Source: a virus. Taken from it: DNA of 38,282 nucleotides. The stretch lies in the IMG/VR virus record IMGVR_UViG_3300036834_000075, positions 1 through 38,282 of that record. One strand, written 5' to 3'. The position numbers and the translations under genes were made by a program. The notes under the pieces are model-generated. The model made no database searches, was not told the origin of the DNA, and saw only the letters and a program-made list of their open reading frames with translations. Of the stretch, positions 13,459 to 21,878 are shown one piece after another (the first letter of the stretch is position 1; every line of letters begins with the position of its first letter).

Positions 13459-15557
13459 GGCCCGAACACCACCGGATTGCCTCCTCTGGCGCGCACGGCT
13501 TTCTTCAGCCACTGGATAGCGAGCGCGTCGAATCCAGTACCGCCAGGCATGATCTGGAGCACCACCTGTGTGTCGCCGCCAGTACCGGCCGGCGTGCTGC
13601 CGTGCGGGAACACCGCCGCGCCAGCGGGCAGCGCGACCGTCTCGGCGCCACCCTCGCCGACCCGCGCCAAGCCGCCGCGAGTCGTGAGACCACCAGCGGC
13701 CAGGTAGGGCACGTGCTGGATGTCGCCGATCGCGCCGATACCCACAATGCCGGTGACGGCGTTCGCGCCGTGGATCAGGCTGTCAATCCGGTCGATCATC
13801 CAGTTAATGCCGTGAATCACAACATTCACGGCGCCTTTCAGCCCGGAACCCAGCCAATCCCACAGGTGCTCACCAAGATGACCTAGGCCGCCGAGAATGC
13901 CGCCGATATCGCGCACCACGTCACCGAAGAATCCGGTGATGGAATGCCACACGCTGGTCGCCACGCTCGCGATGGCGTGCCACACATCGGACAGGAAACC
14001 CTTGATGTGGTCCCAATTAGTGATGATTAGGATAACGATCGCCGCGACCGCGATAGCGATAGCGATGAACGGATTCGCGGCCAGTACCGCTTGCAGTGCC
14101 ATGAAGCCGGTCTTCACAATGTTGAACACGCCGACCAAGCTCTTGATCAGCATGAAGGCCATGAATCCGTCGACAATCACCGGCAGAATCGGGCCGAGCT
14201 TGGTCAGCGAATTCAGCAGCAGACCGATCGGCGCCAGGATCGGCACCAGTGCCTGGAAGATCTTCCCGAACGCCGGTGCCACGGCGGTCAGCGCCTTGAG
14301 CACGGCCTGGCCGATGAGCGTGGCCAGCTTTCCCAGCGGCGGCAGCAACGGCATCACGGCGGCCAGCAGGGCCGTCAGCCCGTTGGCGATCATGTCCTCG
14401 AACACGGTCGCGATCTGCCCGATCAGGGGCACGAGGTCCACCAGGATAGGTGCCAGGCCGGTCACGAGCTGGGTGATGATCTGTGCGAACACCGGCACCA
14501 GATCGGTGAACGGGCCCATCAGGCTCACTACCGACGGGATCAGTGGACCGATCGCGTCGAACATCCGCACGATCAGCGGCACCAGCATTGTCAGTGTCTG
14601 GGCGAACTGGGTGCCCAGCGACTCGACGACCGGCATCGCGGCCTGTAACAGCCGACCGAAGGCCGCGATCAGCGGGGACAGCGCCGGTAGGAGCCCGGAG
14701 ATCACCGGGCCGAGGAATTGGAACAACGGGATGAGGTTGTTGGTCAGCACCGAGATGATCTGCTGCAGGACCGGCATCAACGCGGCCAGGATCGGGCCGC
14801 CCGCTTGCGCCAGGCCGCCGATCAGTTGCCCGAGCGTGCCCAGGATGCCGGCCAACCCCTTGAAGAATGCCGCCAGCCCCTGAGCAGCCCCGGCCGCGCC
14901 GGTGGTCAACCCCTTGAAGAAGTTCGACAGACCGGTGCCGAGGTCGGCCAGTCCGGACGCCAGGGCCTGGATGATTGGCTGCGCGGCCTGCAGGGCGGCG
15001 ACGATGCCGGGCATCAGGTTCTGGATCAGCCCGATGACACCCTTGGCCAGTGGCTGGATCATCGGCGCGACCAGGCTGAAGACCTGCTTGACCTGGGGCA
15101 GCATCTGGTTCCAGGCCTGCCCGGCATCCTTGGCGACGGCGACGACCTGGGGGACGATCGGCTTGGTGGCCTGGGCGACGCCCTGCTGGACGTGGACGCC
15201 GAGCTGCTTGAACGCGGCGTCGACCTGGGCGTTCTTCTTCACCAGGTCTACGGCGACCGCGGCGACCGCGATCGGTACCGCGGCCAGTGCGCTGCCGGCG
15301 ACCAGCGAGCCGGCGGCCGCGGCGCCGGCGAGGATGCCGAACTTCTTCGCCAGATCGAGCAGGCCGGTGCCGGACCCGGATGCCTGGTTCTGGATGAACT
15401 TCCCCAGCCATGCCCATTGCTGGCCGGTGGCCTGGATGTTGGTGTTGGCTTCCTTGCCGAACTTGGCGAACTCCTCTTTGGACGTTGCCAGGCCGGCGGT
15501 GAAGCCTTCCTTGTCCAGCTTCATGCGGGCGACGAGATCCCCGACGGTGAGCGCCAC
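13455..15557 (-). CDS. Tape measure protein
   Basis: 700 residues from GTG 15557 (MALTVGDLVARMKLDKEGFT). The N-terminal motif with D-x-x-x-F-x-x-G-L is typical of phage tape measures. A long Ala/Val/Leu/Gln-rich helical body follows, with several membrane-like segments (ILAGAAAAGSLVAGSALAAV; FIAIAIAVAAIVILIITNW). The tail end is Gly-rich (YLAAGGLTTRGGLARVGEGG). Placed between the frameshifted chaperones and the tail tip. It sets tail length; at about 1.5 angstrom per residue, 700 residues suggest a tail near 100 nm. Confidence 0.92.
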   Translation of the reverse strand: MALTVGDLVARMKLDKEGFTAGLATSKEEFAKFGKEANTNIQATGQQWAWLGKFIQNQASGSGTGLLDLAKKFGILAGAAAAGSLVAGSALAAVPIAVAAVAVDLVKKNAQVDAAFKQLGVHVQQGVAQATKPIVPQVVAVAKDAGQAWNQMLPQVKQVFSLVAPMIQPLAKGVIGLIQNLMPGIVAALQAAQPIIQALASGLADLGTGLSNFFKGLTTGAAGAAQGLAAFFKGLAGILGTLGQLIGGLAQAGGPILAALMPVLQQIISVLTNNLIPLFQFLGPVISGLLPALSPLIAAFGRLLQAAMPVVESLGTQFAQTLTMLVPLIVRMFDAIGPLIPSVVSLMGPFTDLVPVFAQIITQLVTGLAPILVDLVPLIGQIATVFEDMIANGLTALLAAVMPLLPPLGKLATLIGQAVLKALTAVAPAFGKIFQALVPILAPIGLLLNSLTKLGPILPVIVDGFMAFMLIKSLVGVFNIVKTGFMALQAVLAANPFIAIAIAVAAIVILIITNWDHIKGFLSDVWHAIASVATSVWHSITGFFGDVVRDIGGILGGLGHLGEHLWDWLGSGLKGAVNVVIHGINWMIDRIDSLIHGANAVTGIVGIGAIGDIQHVPYLAAGGLTTRGGLARVGEGGAETVALPAGAAVFPHGSTPAGTGGDTQVVLQIMPGGTGFDALAIQWLKKAVRARGGNPVVFGP

Positions 15558-15586
15558 CGACTCACCGCCCCCGCGCTATTCAGTTG

Positions 15587-16224
15587 TCACAACGAGTCCA
15601 TGAAGTCCTGGGCGGCTTGGCCGGTCAATGTGGTTGGTTCGTTGTGGACGGTGATGCGCCACACAGACTGTTCCGACAGGCCGCCGAGCAGCCAGCGGAA
15701 TTGGCGGCTGCTCAGCTCACCGATTTCTTCCGGCGCGTACCCGTATTCGCGGCGGAAGTCGGCGACGATGAGCGCCCAGTACTCGCGGACTTGCCGGTGC
15801 CAGAGGGTGCCCGCCGGTCGCTTCGGTTGGGCACCGGCCGGGCTTTTCCCGCTTCCGCCGCCCGGGCCTCATCGGCGAGTTCCACGGCCCGCGCGAACGT
15901 AGTCTCGGTGCCGGTGGCGTTCGCCATGCCCCAGGCGATGATGACCTGCAACATCCGCGTAGTGGCGCCGTTGGTGATCCAGGTGTCGAGGTGGTCGGCG
16001 CCGAACAGGTCGACCAGCAGCGGCCGGATCTCGGCGATGTCCTGGGCGTCCTGGAGTAGCAGTGCCTGCTGCTCGACGCGCAGCGGCATATCGGTGGGCA
16101 CCACGACATCCACGCCGAGGATGCGCGCCGTGGTCGGCGTGGTCGCGGCCTCGTGTGAGCGCCAGAACGCGAGGAAGTCGTCCTGCTCCAGTTCGTCGTC
16201 GACCGCCTTGTCGATGGCCGTCAC
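15587..16224 (-). CDS. Tail assembly chaperone, long form by -1 frameshift
   Basis: Shares GTG 16224 with the short form. At GGGAAAA (complement of 15844-15850), in zero frame as GCG-GGA-AAA, a slip of -1 gives GGG-AAA. Translation then continues SPAGAQPKRPAGTLWHRQVR, EYWALIVADFRREYGYAPEE, to a TGA at 15587, about 212 residues. The second frame has no good start of its own and carries the conserved-looking helical G-T domain. Gene order major tail protein, chaperone pair, tape measure is the standard place for this recoding. Confidence 0.85.
15712..16224 (-). CDS. Tail assembly chaperone, short form
   Basis: 170 residues when no frameshift occurs; GTG 16224 overlaps the stop of the major tail protein (16221-16223). 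Begins MTAIDKAVDDELEQDDFLAF and stays acidic and helical (EQQALLLQDAQDIAEIRPLL) until the slip site near residue 127. After that the zero frame is Arg/Ser-rich and looks non-conserved. Chaperones of this kind coat the tape measure during tail assembly. Confidence 0.82.
   Translation of the reverse strand: MTAIDKAVDDELEQDDFLAFWRSHEAATTPTTARILGVDVVVPTDMPLRVEQQALLLQDAQDIAEIRPLLVDLFGADHLDTWITNGATTRMLQVIIAWGMANATGTETTFARAVELADEARAAEAGKARPVPNRSDRRAPSGTGKSASTGRSSSPTSAANTGTRRKKSVS
15844..15850 (-). promoter_or_regulatory. GGGAAAA slippery site
   Basis: Minus-strand G-GGA-AAA fits the X-XXY-YYZ rule for -1 frameshifting, and lambda-type phages use GGGAAAG at the same place. The downstream frame is open for 85 further codons. 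Confidence 0.85.
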
Positions 16225-16676
16225 GGCGCGCTGGTGAGGGTTGTCGCGGCGGTGCGGGTGAGCTTCGCGCCCCAGGTCGCCATGTCGTTGTTCTTGCCGC
16301 CGACCGCCGACGGGTCGACGGTGGCCGTCCACACCTTCCACTGGGGATCGGCCGAGCCATAGCGAAACCGGACGCTGCCAAGGGAGGCCTCGCCGGTCTG
16401 CACACCCAGGAAGTCGACGCGGGCCTGCCCGGCGTCCTGCACACCGGTCTGGGTGTCGGCGATGCGCAGGCCGGCGATAGTGATCATCGCGCCGCGCTGC
16501 ATGACGCGCTGCTCGTAGTTCCCGGCGCTGTCGAAGGTGGTGGTGTCAGCCGTCGCCGAGTTCGCGCTCGGGTCGGCCGAGAAGTCGTTGATGCCGGCCA
16601 CACTCAACCAGGTGACGCCGTCGGCGGCCTGGACCTGGAAGATGATGGAGCGCGCCGGGAGCTTGGCCACGGCCAT
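16221..16676 (-). CDS. Major tail protein
   Basis: 151 residues; ATG 16676 has AGGAG about 7 bases upstream. Sequence MAVAKLPARSIIFQVQAADG, then TTTFDSAGNYEQRVMQRGAM: a beta-sandwich tail-tube pattern with the typical 'defined tag then tested by insertion' strands (MITIAGLRIADTQTG). Its position between the tail terminator and chaperones supports the call. It would form the tail tube hexamers. Confidence 0.82.
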   Translation of the reverse strand: MAVAKLPARSIIFQVQAADGVTWLSVAGINDFSADPSANSATADTTTFDSAGNYEQRVMQRGAMITIAGLRIADTQTGVQDAGQARVDFLGVQTGEASLGSVRFRYGSADPQWKVWTATVDPSAVGGKNNDMATWGAKLTRTAATTLTSAP

Positions 16677-16685
16677 GGTGATCTC

Positions 16686-17123
16686 CTATTCCCGCCCGCC
16701 GGCGGTGTTCCTGATTTCCATGCGGAAGTTGACGGTGTACTCGTGCCGGCCGCTGAGATCCCGGCCGATGTAGGTCGGGCCGGACTGGGTGCCGACGCAC
16801 AGCAGCAGGTAGATCCCGCCGGGCAGCGTGGTCTCGTGCAGGCCGTGCAGGGCGGTGTAGACGTCCCGGGCGGTGCGGGCCGCGTCGGTGGCATCGGTGT
16901 CCAGGCCCCGCACCCGGACCTGAATGGACGGGGTGTCGTAGCCGAGCTTGCTGTCGGCTTCCGGGCCGCCGTACTCGGCCACCGCGATCGCCTGGACCGG
17001 CTGCTCAGGCAGTGCGGCCAGGAAGATGTTCCCGGTGGTGTCCGCCGGCGAGTAGGTGCCGACACCGGCCAGGGCGAGCTGCGCGGCGACCTGTTCGATC
17101 AGCGTCGGGGTGGTGTCACCCAT
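16686..17123 (-). CDS. Tail terminator protein
   Basis: 145 residues from ATG 17123, which overlaps the end of the gp10-like gene. The N-terminal helix IEQVAAQLALAGVGTYSPAD is followed by strands (SIQVRVRGLDTDATDAARTA, LLLCVGTQSGPTYIGRDLSG, YTVNFRMEIRNTAGG). This matches actinophage minor capsid/tail terminator proteins, which cap the tail and join it to the head. Call rests on fold pattern and gene order. Confidence 0.7.
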   Translation of the reverse strand: MGDTTPTLIEQVAAQLALAGVGTYSPADTTGNIFLAALPEQPVQAIAVAEYGGPEADSKLGYDTPSIQVRVRGLDTDATDAARTARDVYTALHGLHETTLPGGIYLLLCVGTQSGPTYIGRDLSGRHEYTVNFRMEIRNTAGGRE

Positions 17124-17487
17124 CGTTGGCCCGCCGGATCCGCTCGGCCACGATCTCCATCATCGTGTCCGCCTCCTCGAACAGCGGCTCCTCCAGGAAC
17201 TTCGCCTGCCGGCCAGGCGCGTGGTCCAGGGTCAGGTCCTCGTGCTGGCGCACGGCATAGTCGTAGTCGTCGCGGTCGTTGCGGGCCGAGTACGTGACGA
17301 TGCCGATCAGCTCGGCGTCGTCCACTTCGGCCGTTCCGGAGCGCATCAGTGTGCCCTCCTCGATGGGCACCAGCTCGTTGGAGACGCCGAGCAGGTGTTC
17401 CATCGCCAGCTTGAGACCCGCGCGGGCAGCCCTGGTGTTGATCGTGTCGATGTCGTGGCCGTACCACTCGACGCTCACATCGGCCAC
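17116..17487 (-). CDS. HK97 gp10-like head-tail joining protein
   Basis: 123 residues from GTG 17487. MADVSVEWYGHDIDTINTRA, ending in a long helix ADTMMEIVAERIRRANDG. The pattern PIEEGTLMRSG then YAVRQHEDLTLDHAPGRQ-KFLEEPL is characteristic of the gp10-like family (a Tyr-x-x-x-x-x-His-E segment and a K-FLE-P motif). It lies between the stopper and the tail terminator, as usual. Confidence 0.78.
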   Translation of the reverse strand: MADVSVEWYGHDIDTINTRAARAGLKLAMEHLLGVSNELVPIEEGTLMRSGTAEVDDAELIGIVTYSARNDRDDYDYAVRQHEDLTLDHAPGRQAKFLEEPLFEEADTMMEIVAERIRRANDG

Positions 17488-17502
17488 GCCACCACCGCCT
17501 CG

Positions 17503-17817
17503 TCAGGTCAGGTACAGCGTCAGGTGATTGGGCGTGGGCAAGAAACCGCCGTCGGCGTTGTCGACCGTGATCACGGTGGCGGATCGGCCGAACACCGTGA
17601 CCCGTGAGTGCACCGGGGCGACCACGCTGGGCCGGCAGTAGACCTGCGTCTCGCTGATCACCTGGTCCTGGTCGGCGCCACGGACCAGCTTGCGCTTGTC
17701 GATCGCCAGACATCGCACCGTGACCGGTGGCCCGTACAGCGGGCCCTTCGCCGAGGTGCCCTCGTATGGCTCGATGACCGCCTTGTGCTGCAACAGGAAC
17801 CTCGGGATCACGGCCAT
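17503..17817 (-). CDS. Head-tail stopper / connector
   Basis: 104 residues from ATG 17817, beginning MAVIPRFLLQHKAVIEPYEG. Short beta strands (SRVTVFGRSATVITVDNADG, then PNHLTLYLT) form the SPP1 gp16-like stopper pattern. The start overlaps the end of the adaptor gene by 10 bases. It would close the portal channel after packaging. Confidence 0.7.
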   Translation of the reverse strand: MAVIPRFLLQHKAVIEPYEGTSAKGPLYGPPVTVRCLAIDKRKLVRGADQDQVISETQVYCRPSVVAPVHSRVTVFGRSATVITVDNADGGFLPTPNHLTLYLT

Positions 17818-18257
17818 GACTGTTCCCAGGCCTGGATCTGCGTGACCACGTTCGGCCGGGCCATGCAGATCTCCAGCTCGATCAGGGCCTGCGGCGCGAG
17901 CTGCACGCCGGTGACCGTGGTGGTGTCACCGCGGCCGCCACGAGCGAGCGTCAGGCCGCCGATGCTGACGTTGGCGAACGAGCCGGCGACACCCAGCTCG
18001 TCGCCGGTTTCCAGCCACCACACGGCCTGTGCGCAGGTGGCTCGCTTGAAGCCGGTGATGTACGGCTCCATGCTTGGCAACCCGGTCGAGTCGGTCGGGT
18101 AGATCGACGTCTTCGTGGCCTTGGCGATCGTCATCGACGCACTGGTCAGCAGCCGTGTCGCCTCGGTCCCGGTCGGCAACTCGGACTGCACTTCGGCCGG
18201 CGCGTACGCCACCAGGTCGGCCAGGGTGGCGTAGACCGGCACGAACGCGCTGGTCAT
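17808..18257 (-). CDS. Head-tail adaptor (connector complex) protein
   Basis: 149 residues from ATG 18257: MTSAFVPVYATLADLVAYAP, EATRLLTSASMTIAKATKTS, then a Trp/Glu-containing helix (AQAVWWLETGDE). The helical head with an 'ATLADLxAYAP' start is typical of gp15/gp6-type adaptors, which dock on the portal. Located directly after the head proteins. Confidence 0.72.
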   Translation of the reverse strand: MTSAFVPVYATLADLVAYAPAEVQSELPTGTEATRLLTSASMTIAKATKTSIYPTDSTGLPSMEPYITGFKRATCAQAVWWLETGDELGVAGSFANVSIGGLTLARGGRGDTTTVTGVQLAPQALIELEICMARPNVVTQIQAWEQSWP

Positions 18258-18259
18258 GA

Positions 18260-18607
18260 TCAGCCCTGCAGGACGTAGGCGAGGATTGCCGCGCCGGTGG
18301 CCGAGTAGTCGACGTAGACGTTGCCGTCAGCCTGCTGCTCGGTCGACGCCTCGTTGATGACGACGTAGGCGCCGATGCCGACGGTGACGACCTTGTCGGC
18401 GACAGCCGTGCCGTCGACCAGCTTGCTGCCGGTCGTGGCCCGGACGGTGGCCGTGATCGAGCCGGCCGAGCCGTTGTTCACGACCAGCTTGTTCGCGCCG
18501 CCGGCATAGGTGAACTGCTCGCCGTTGGCCGAGTCGACCTGCCATGGGGTGATGGTGGCGCTGGGCTGCGTCTTGGCGTTGACGGCGGTACGCGCGGTGC
18601 GTGCCAT
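18260..18607 (-). CDS. Small beta-rich head protein, possible decoration
   Basis: 115 residues from ATG 18607. MARTARTAVNAKTQPSATIT, then alternating strands (EQFTYAGGANKLVVNNGSAG, SITATVRATTGSKLVDGTAV, KVVTVGIGAYVVINEASTEQ). Ig-like or beta-sandwich appearance, no helices. Lies between capsid and connector genes; a capsid decoration protein is the best inference. Confidence 0.55.
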   Translation of the reverse strand: MARTARTAVNAKTQPSATITPWQVDSANGEQFTYAGGANKLVVNNGSAGSITATVRATTGSKLVDGTAVADKVVTVGIGAYVVINEASTEQQADGNVYVDYSATGAAILAYVLQG

Positions 18608-18610
18608 GGA

Positions 18611-18871
18611 TCAGACCTCCGGGGTCTCGTCGGGCGCCTTGTCCGCGCCGCTGTCCGGTGTGGACGTGGTGATGCCGGTCGCTGCGGCTCGGTCCGGTTC
18701 GGGTGCCAGCTCGACGGCGCCCTGGTACTGGTCGACGAGATGCCAGGGTGTGGACTCGTCGGCCGCCAGGGCGGACATCTGCTCGTCGTAGCCGGACGGA
18801 TGACCGGCCGGCAGCGTGACGGTGCGCTCGATGACGTCGCCGGCACCGTTGCGCTTCTCGTAGGTGGGCAT
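18611..18871 (-). CDS. Small hydrophilic head-region protein
   Basis: 86 residues from ATG 18871 (MPTYEKRNGAGDVIERTVTL) with GGAG upstream. The frame extends to 18910, but that would cross the hairpin, so the ATG with a ribosome site is used. Contains DESTPWHLVDQYQGAV and an acidic disordered end (DSGADKAPDETPEV). No family recognised. Confidence 0.65.
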   Translation of the reverse strand: MPTYEKRNGAGDVIERTVTLPAGHPSGYDEQMSALAADESTPWHLVDQYQGAVELAPEPDRAAATGITTSTPDSGADKAPDETPEV

Positions 18872-18887
18872 GATGCTCCATTCAGGA

Positions 18888-18926
18888 CGGTGCCCCCGGC
18901 CGTCTGTCAACCGGCCGGGGGCACCG
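18888..18926. terminator. 15-bp perfect inverted repeat within the head operon
   Basis: CGGTGCCCCCGGCCG (18888-18902), a 9-base loop, CGGCCGGGGGCACCG (18912-18926). It fills the gap between the genes at 18935 and 18871. No T run follows, so it more likely slows transcription or protects mRNA ends, setting a step in expression after the capsid genes. Confidence 0.65.
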
Positions 18927-18934
18927 AGATCGGA

Positions 18935-19510
18935 TCAGGTGGCGACGACGAGCGGCACCTGACGAGCCGCCGTCGGCGTGGCCAGGGTGGCCGTGGCCGT
19001 GGTGGTCAGGGCCGAGCCGGAGGTCTGGCCGATGGCCGTCTCGCCGGTGACCAGGGCCTTGGCCGCGCGGGTGCCGATGAGGCTGGGCACCGTGGTGGCC
19101 GCGACCATGCAGGCCGCCCAGTAGATGCCGCTGGCGGCGATCTTCTGGGCGGTCCCCAGCGCCAGCGTCTTCCACGTGTCCGCTGCCCAGGCCGCGGATA
19201 CCTGATCGGCGCTCTGGGATAGCAGGGCCGGGGTGGCCGCGTTGGAGTACAGCGCGAACCACCAGTGCGTGAGCGTGCCGCCGGCGGTCGCTCCACTGAG
19301 GAACGACAGGTTGGTCACCGTGTCGCCGGCACGCAGCCACAGGGGGACCGCCGTCATGATGCCGGTGGCCAGACCCTCGGCGACGTCGTCGAGCGGGAAC
19401 CGCGGCAGGTTCGACCGGTAGTACTGCTGGGTCGGATCCACCGGTGGCGCGCTGTTGAGGTGGCCGAGAGCGTCGCGCGGGATGCCCTGGTAGAGGCCGA
19501 GCTGGCTCAT
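18935..19510 (-). CDS. Beta-rich virion surface protein candidate
   Basis: 191 residues from ATG 19510. MSQLGLYQGIPRDALGHLNS; central strands with AGDTVTNLSFLSGATAGGTL, THWWFALYSNAATPALLSQS, then TWKTLALGTAQKIAASGIYW. Similar 'AGDTVTN-L-F-SGA-A-GT' proteins are found near the capsid genes of actinophages. Probably a capsid fibre or decoration protein; not certain. Confidence 0.6.
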   Translation of the reverse strand: MSQLGLYQGIPRDALGHLNSAPPVDPTQQYYRSNLPRFPLDDVAEGLATGIMTAVPLWLRAGDTVTNLSFLSGATAGGTLTHWWFALYSNAATPALLSQSADQVSAAWAADTWKTLALGTAQKIAASGIYWAACMVAATTVPSLIGTRAAKALVTGETAIGQTSGSALTTTATATLATPTAARQVPLVVAT

Positions 19511-19902
19511 GAGGTCGGTCCTTCCTGGCCGAGCTGCGCGGCCAATTCCTTGAGCTGGTCGCGGTTGAGTGAGGCGACCTGATCCTCGGTCACCCGGTCC
19601 TTGCCGATGGCCAGCACGTGCGCCCGCCAGACCTCGACCTTGGCGTTGCCGGGCGGTGGTGTGATCGGGTTGTTGTCGTTGTCCTCGACCCCGTCGGTGG
19701 CCGGGTCGGCCATGGCGGTGACGAGCGCGGCCGCCTCGGCGTCGAGGTCGGTGACGCCGTAGCCGTTCTGCCGGCAGTAGGCCAGCACACCGGGGACACC
19801 GACGGTGGTGTCGTCGACCTCGGCGACGCCGGCCCGGAAGTGCGCCGGGCCGATGTCGGTGGTCACGCCGGGCGCCGGCGTGGTCAGTCGGAACTTGGTC
19901 AC
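19507..19902 (-). CDS. Hypothetical head-region protein
   Basis: 131 residues from GTG 19902, stop overlapping the next start. MTKFRLTTPAPGVTTDIGPA, HFRAGVAEVDDTTVGVPGVL, AYCRQNGYGV; the C-terminus is helical (VASLNRDQLKELAAQLGQEG) and resembles a short SAP/HeH-like motif. Sits directly downstream of the major capsid gene. Role unknown, perhaps a head-completion protein. Confidence 0.6.
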   Translation of the reverse strand: MTKFRLTTPAPGVTTDIGPAHFRAGVAEVDDTTVGVPGVLAYCRQNGYGVTDLDAEAAALVTAMADPATDGVEDNDNNPITPPPGNAKVEVWRAHVLAIGKDRVTEDQVASLNRDQLKELAAQLGQEGPTS

Positions 19903-19903
19903 G

Positions 19904-20968
19904 TCACTGCACCTTCACGTTCCGCAGGACACCGCACGCGCGGGTGTTCTTGATGACCAGCGCGCCCGGTCCGATCTCGATCTCGCCGGTCTTCACCGCG
20001 CCGGCGATCGAGAAGTCCGGCAGCCAGCTCTGCACGAGTGGGGTGCCCGCCGTGGTCGCGCCGTGGAAGGAATCCAGGCCGAACGTGACCGCGTAGATGT
20101 CGGTCAGGCCGGTCACCGCGCCGGGCACCGACCGAGTCTGGATCGGGATGATCGGCGCCGACCCGTCGGGCAGGTCACCGACGTCGATGAGGACCCAGTC
20201 GCCGTACATCTGGATCTCGCGACCCAGATCGTCCTTGGTGGACGTGAACATCGCGGCCCACCGGGCGAGTGCCCGGATGCGGGTGATGCTCTTGGTGTTG
20301 CCCATGATCGCCTTGACGCCCGGCGGGAGTGCGCCCGGCTCGCCCTGGTCACCGCCGCCGATGTGGCTCGGGACGATCGTGGACAGGAAGTCGTCCAGGA
20401 AGTCCACGGCCAGGTTGGCGTTGGCCTGCGTGTTGATCACCGCCGGGTCGAAGTGCAGGATGTTGTTGGCCGCGTCCTGCACCGCGCTGGATCCGGTCGC
20501 CGGCGTGTACTCGGTGTTCGTGCCGGTGAGGGTTTTGCTCAGGCCGTCGAAGCCGTTCACGTCCACGGCGCTATCGCCGAGGATGATCGCCTTCTGCAGG
20601 TTGGTCCGTGTCGCCGTCAGCAACTGTTGCATCTGGAACGTGGTCTCGTTCGTGGACGCCTGACCGAGGTTGGCCAGCACCCGATCGACGTTGAACGCGC
20701 CGCCCATGGGCTTGAGGTTCACGGTCTTCTGCGACCGAGTCGCCTGGCCGGGGGTGTACTCGCTGTTGAGCGCACGGAACGCCGAACTGGCCGCCGTGGT
20801 GAGCAGCGTCCAGCCGTAGGTGAGGCTGCCGCCACCGGTGCCGGGCGTGACGGTGTCGTCCCACACGATGTGGTCGAACAGCCACGAGTACCGGCGCAGG
20901 TTGTCGATGACGTTGTAGTCGATGTCGTTCTGGGTGTTGATCTGCGCCTGCGCCAGAGTGACGGGCAC
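19904..20968 (-). CDS. Major capsid protein (HK97 fold)
   Basis: 354 residues from GTG 20968 with AGGAGG 6 bases upstream; the longer open frame to 21313 would overlap the scaffold gene and is rejected. Begins MPVTLAQAQINTQNDIDYNV. Typical capsid elements: RRYSWLFDHIVWDD, TRSQKTVNLKPMGGAFNVDR, FQMQQLLTATRTNLQKAIIL (spine helix), AIMGNTKSITRIRALARWAA, ending DIYAVTFGLDSFHGAT. Follows the scaffold gene. No separate protease is seen, so the scaffold is probably removed without cleavage of a delta domain. Confidence 0.88.
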   Translation of the reverse strand: MPVTLAQAQINTQNDIDYNVIDNLRRYSWLFDHIVWDDTVTPGTGGGSLTYGWTLLTTAASSAFRALNSEYTPGQATRSQKTVNLKPMGGAFNVDRVLANLGQASTNETTFQMQQLLTATRTNLQKAIILGDSAVDVNGFDGLSKTLTGTNTEYTPATGSSAVQDAANNILHFDPAVINTQANANLAVDFLDDFLSTIVPSHIGGGDQGEPGALPPGVKAIMGNTKSITRIRALARWAAMFTSTKDDLGREIQMYGDWVLIDVGDLPDGSAPIIPIQTRSVPGAVTGLTDIYAVTFGLDSFHGATTAGTPLVQSWLPDFSIAGAVKTGEIEIGPGALVIKNTRACGVLRNVKVQ

Positions 20969-20985
20969 GGTGTCCTCCTGTGTGA

Positions 20986-21660
20986 TCAGCCGCCGCGGCC
21001 GTAGTGAGCCTGGATCGCTGCGCCCAGGCCTTTCCGCGCCTGCGTTGGCGTGCCGCCGCTTCCTGGCTGCCGGTCGCTGCCGGCGCGCGCTGGTGCGGTG
21101 GGTGCTGTGGTGGTGGTCTTGAACTGGGGATGCTTCTCGACGTAGGCCTTGATGTGGGCGTCGAGCTTGGTGCGGAAGTCCGGGCTGCGCGGGTCGTCCT
21201 CGGTGAACTCGTCGAGGCTGTCCACGAATGCCCTGCTGTCGAGCAGCTTGTCGCCGTCCACTCCGGCCGCCTGGGCCGTGCGGAAGACGGACAGCTCCAC
21301 TCCGGTGGTCCACGCGACGGCGCGTTCCTGCTCGATCTGGGCCGCCAGGGCCTCAGTGTCGGGCGGTGCGTCCTTGCCGTCGGGGGTGAAGCCGGCCGCC
21401 TTGAGGATCGCGTCACGCTGCTGCTTGGCCGCCAGGGCCTCGGCTGTCGCGGTCTGCTTTCCCGTGCGATGAGTCGCGGCTTCCGCACGGGTGTCCGTGA
21501 TGATCTTCTGTGCCCAGTCGGGCAGCGAGGAGACGTCCTGCGTCTGCGGCGCTGCCGGCGGTGTGGGCTGGTTCTGCGGTGGGGTTCCGGTCGGCGCCTG
21601 GCCGCCGGTTCCCGTGTCGGCCGGCGCGCCTGGCGCCGTCGACGGGTTGGGCTGACTCAC
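20986..21660 (-). CDS. Scaffolding protein
   Basis: 224 residues from ATG 21660. A Pro/Gly/Thr-rich disordered start (MSQPNPSTAPGAPADTGTGG) is followed by a long helical charged middle (DWAQKIITDTRAEAATHRTG, QTATAEALAAKQQRDAILKA) and a Gly-rich basic end (KGLGAAIQAHYGRGG). Composition and position directly before the capsid gene are the classic signs of a phage scaffold. Confidence 0.82.
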   Translation of the reverse strand: MSQPNPSTAPGAPADTGTGGQAPTGTPPQNQPTPPAAPQTQDVSSLPDWAQKIITDTRAEAATHRTGKQTATAEALAAKQQRDAILKAAGFTPDGKDAPPDTEALAAQIEQERAVAWTTGVELSVFRTAQAAGVDGDKLLDSRAFVDSLDEFTEDDPRSPDFRTKLDAHIKAYVEKHPQFKTTTTAPTAPARAGSDRQPGSGGTPTQARKGLGAAIQAHYGRGG

Positions 21661-21685
21661 TGTAGGTCCTCTCGGGACGGTTGCG

Positions 21686-21862
21686 TCAGGACTTCTTGCC
21701 GGCGGCCGCCATCATCTGGAACGCGGACCTGCCGTACTTTTTCCTCCCGATCTTGGCGGCCAGGCCGTCCGGATCGGTCGCGCCCTTCGCCGCCAGCTGA
21801 GCGGCCAGGGCCTTGAACCGGCCACCCGCGCCCGGCGGGACAGCCTTCGCTGCGGATGCCAC
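21686..21862 (-). CDS. Small basic protein between MuF and scaffold
   Basis: 58 residues from GTG 21862 with AGGAGG upstream. MASAAKAVPPGAGGRFKALA, AQLAAKGATDPDGLAAKIGR, ending KKYGRSAFQMMAAAGKKS. The 'AAKIGRKKYGRSAFQKMAAAGR' type end is common in small actinophage head-region proteins. A good ribosome site and coding-like codon use support it. Confidence 0.7.
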   Translation of the reverse strand: MASAAKAVPPGAGGRFKALAAQLAAKGATDPDGLAAKIGRKKYGRSAFQMMAAAGKKS

Positions 21863-21878
21863 AGCGCACCTCCTGGTG

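Noticed and set aside
14017-15417. 466-residue minus-strand frame in the tape measure
   Set aside because: Arg/Gly/Pro-rich +1 shadow; the tape measure frame has the family N-terminus and helical pattern.
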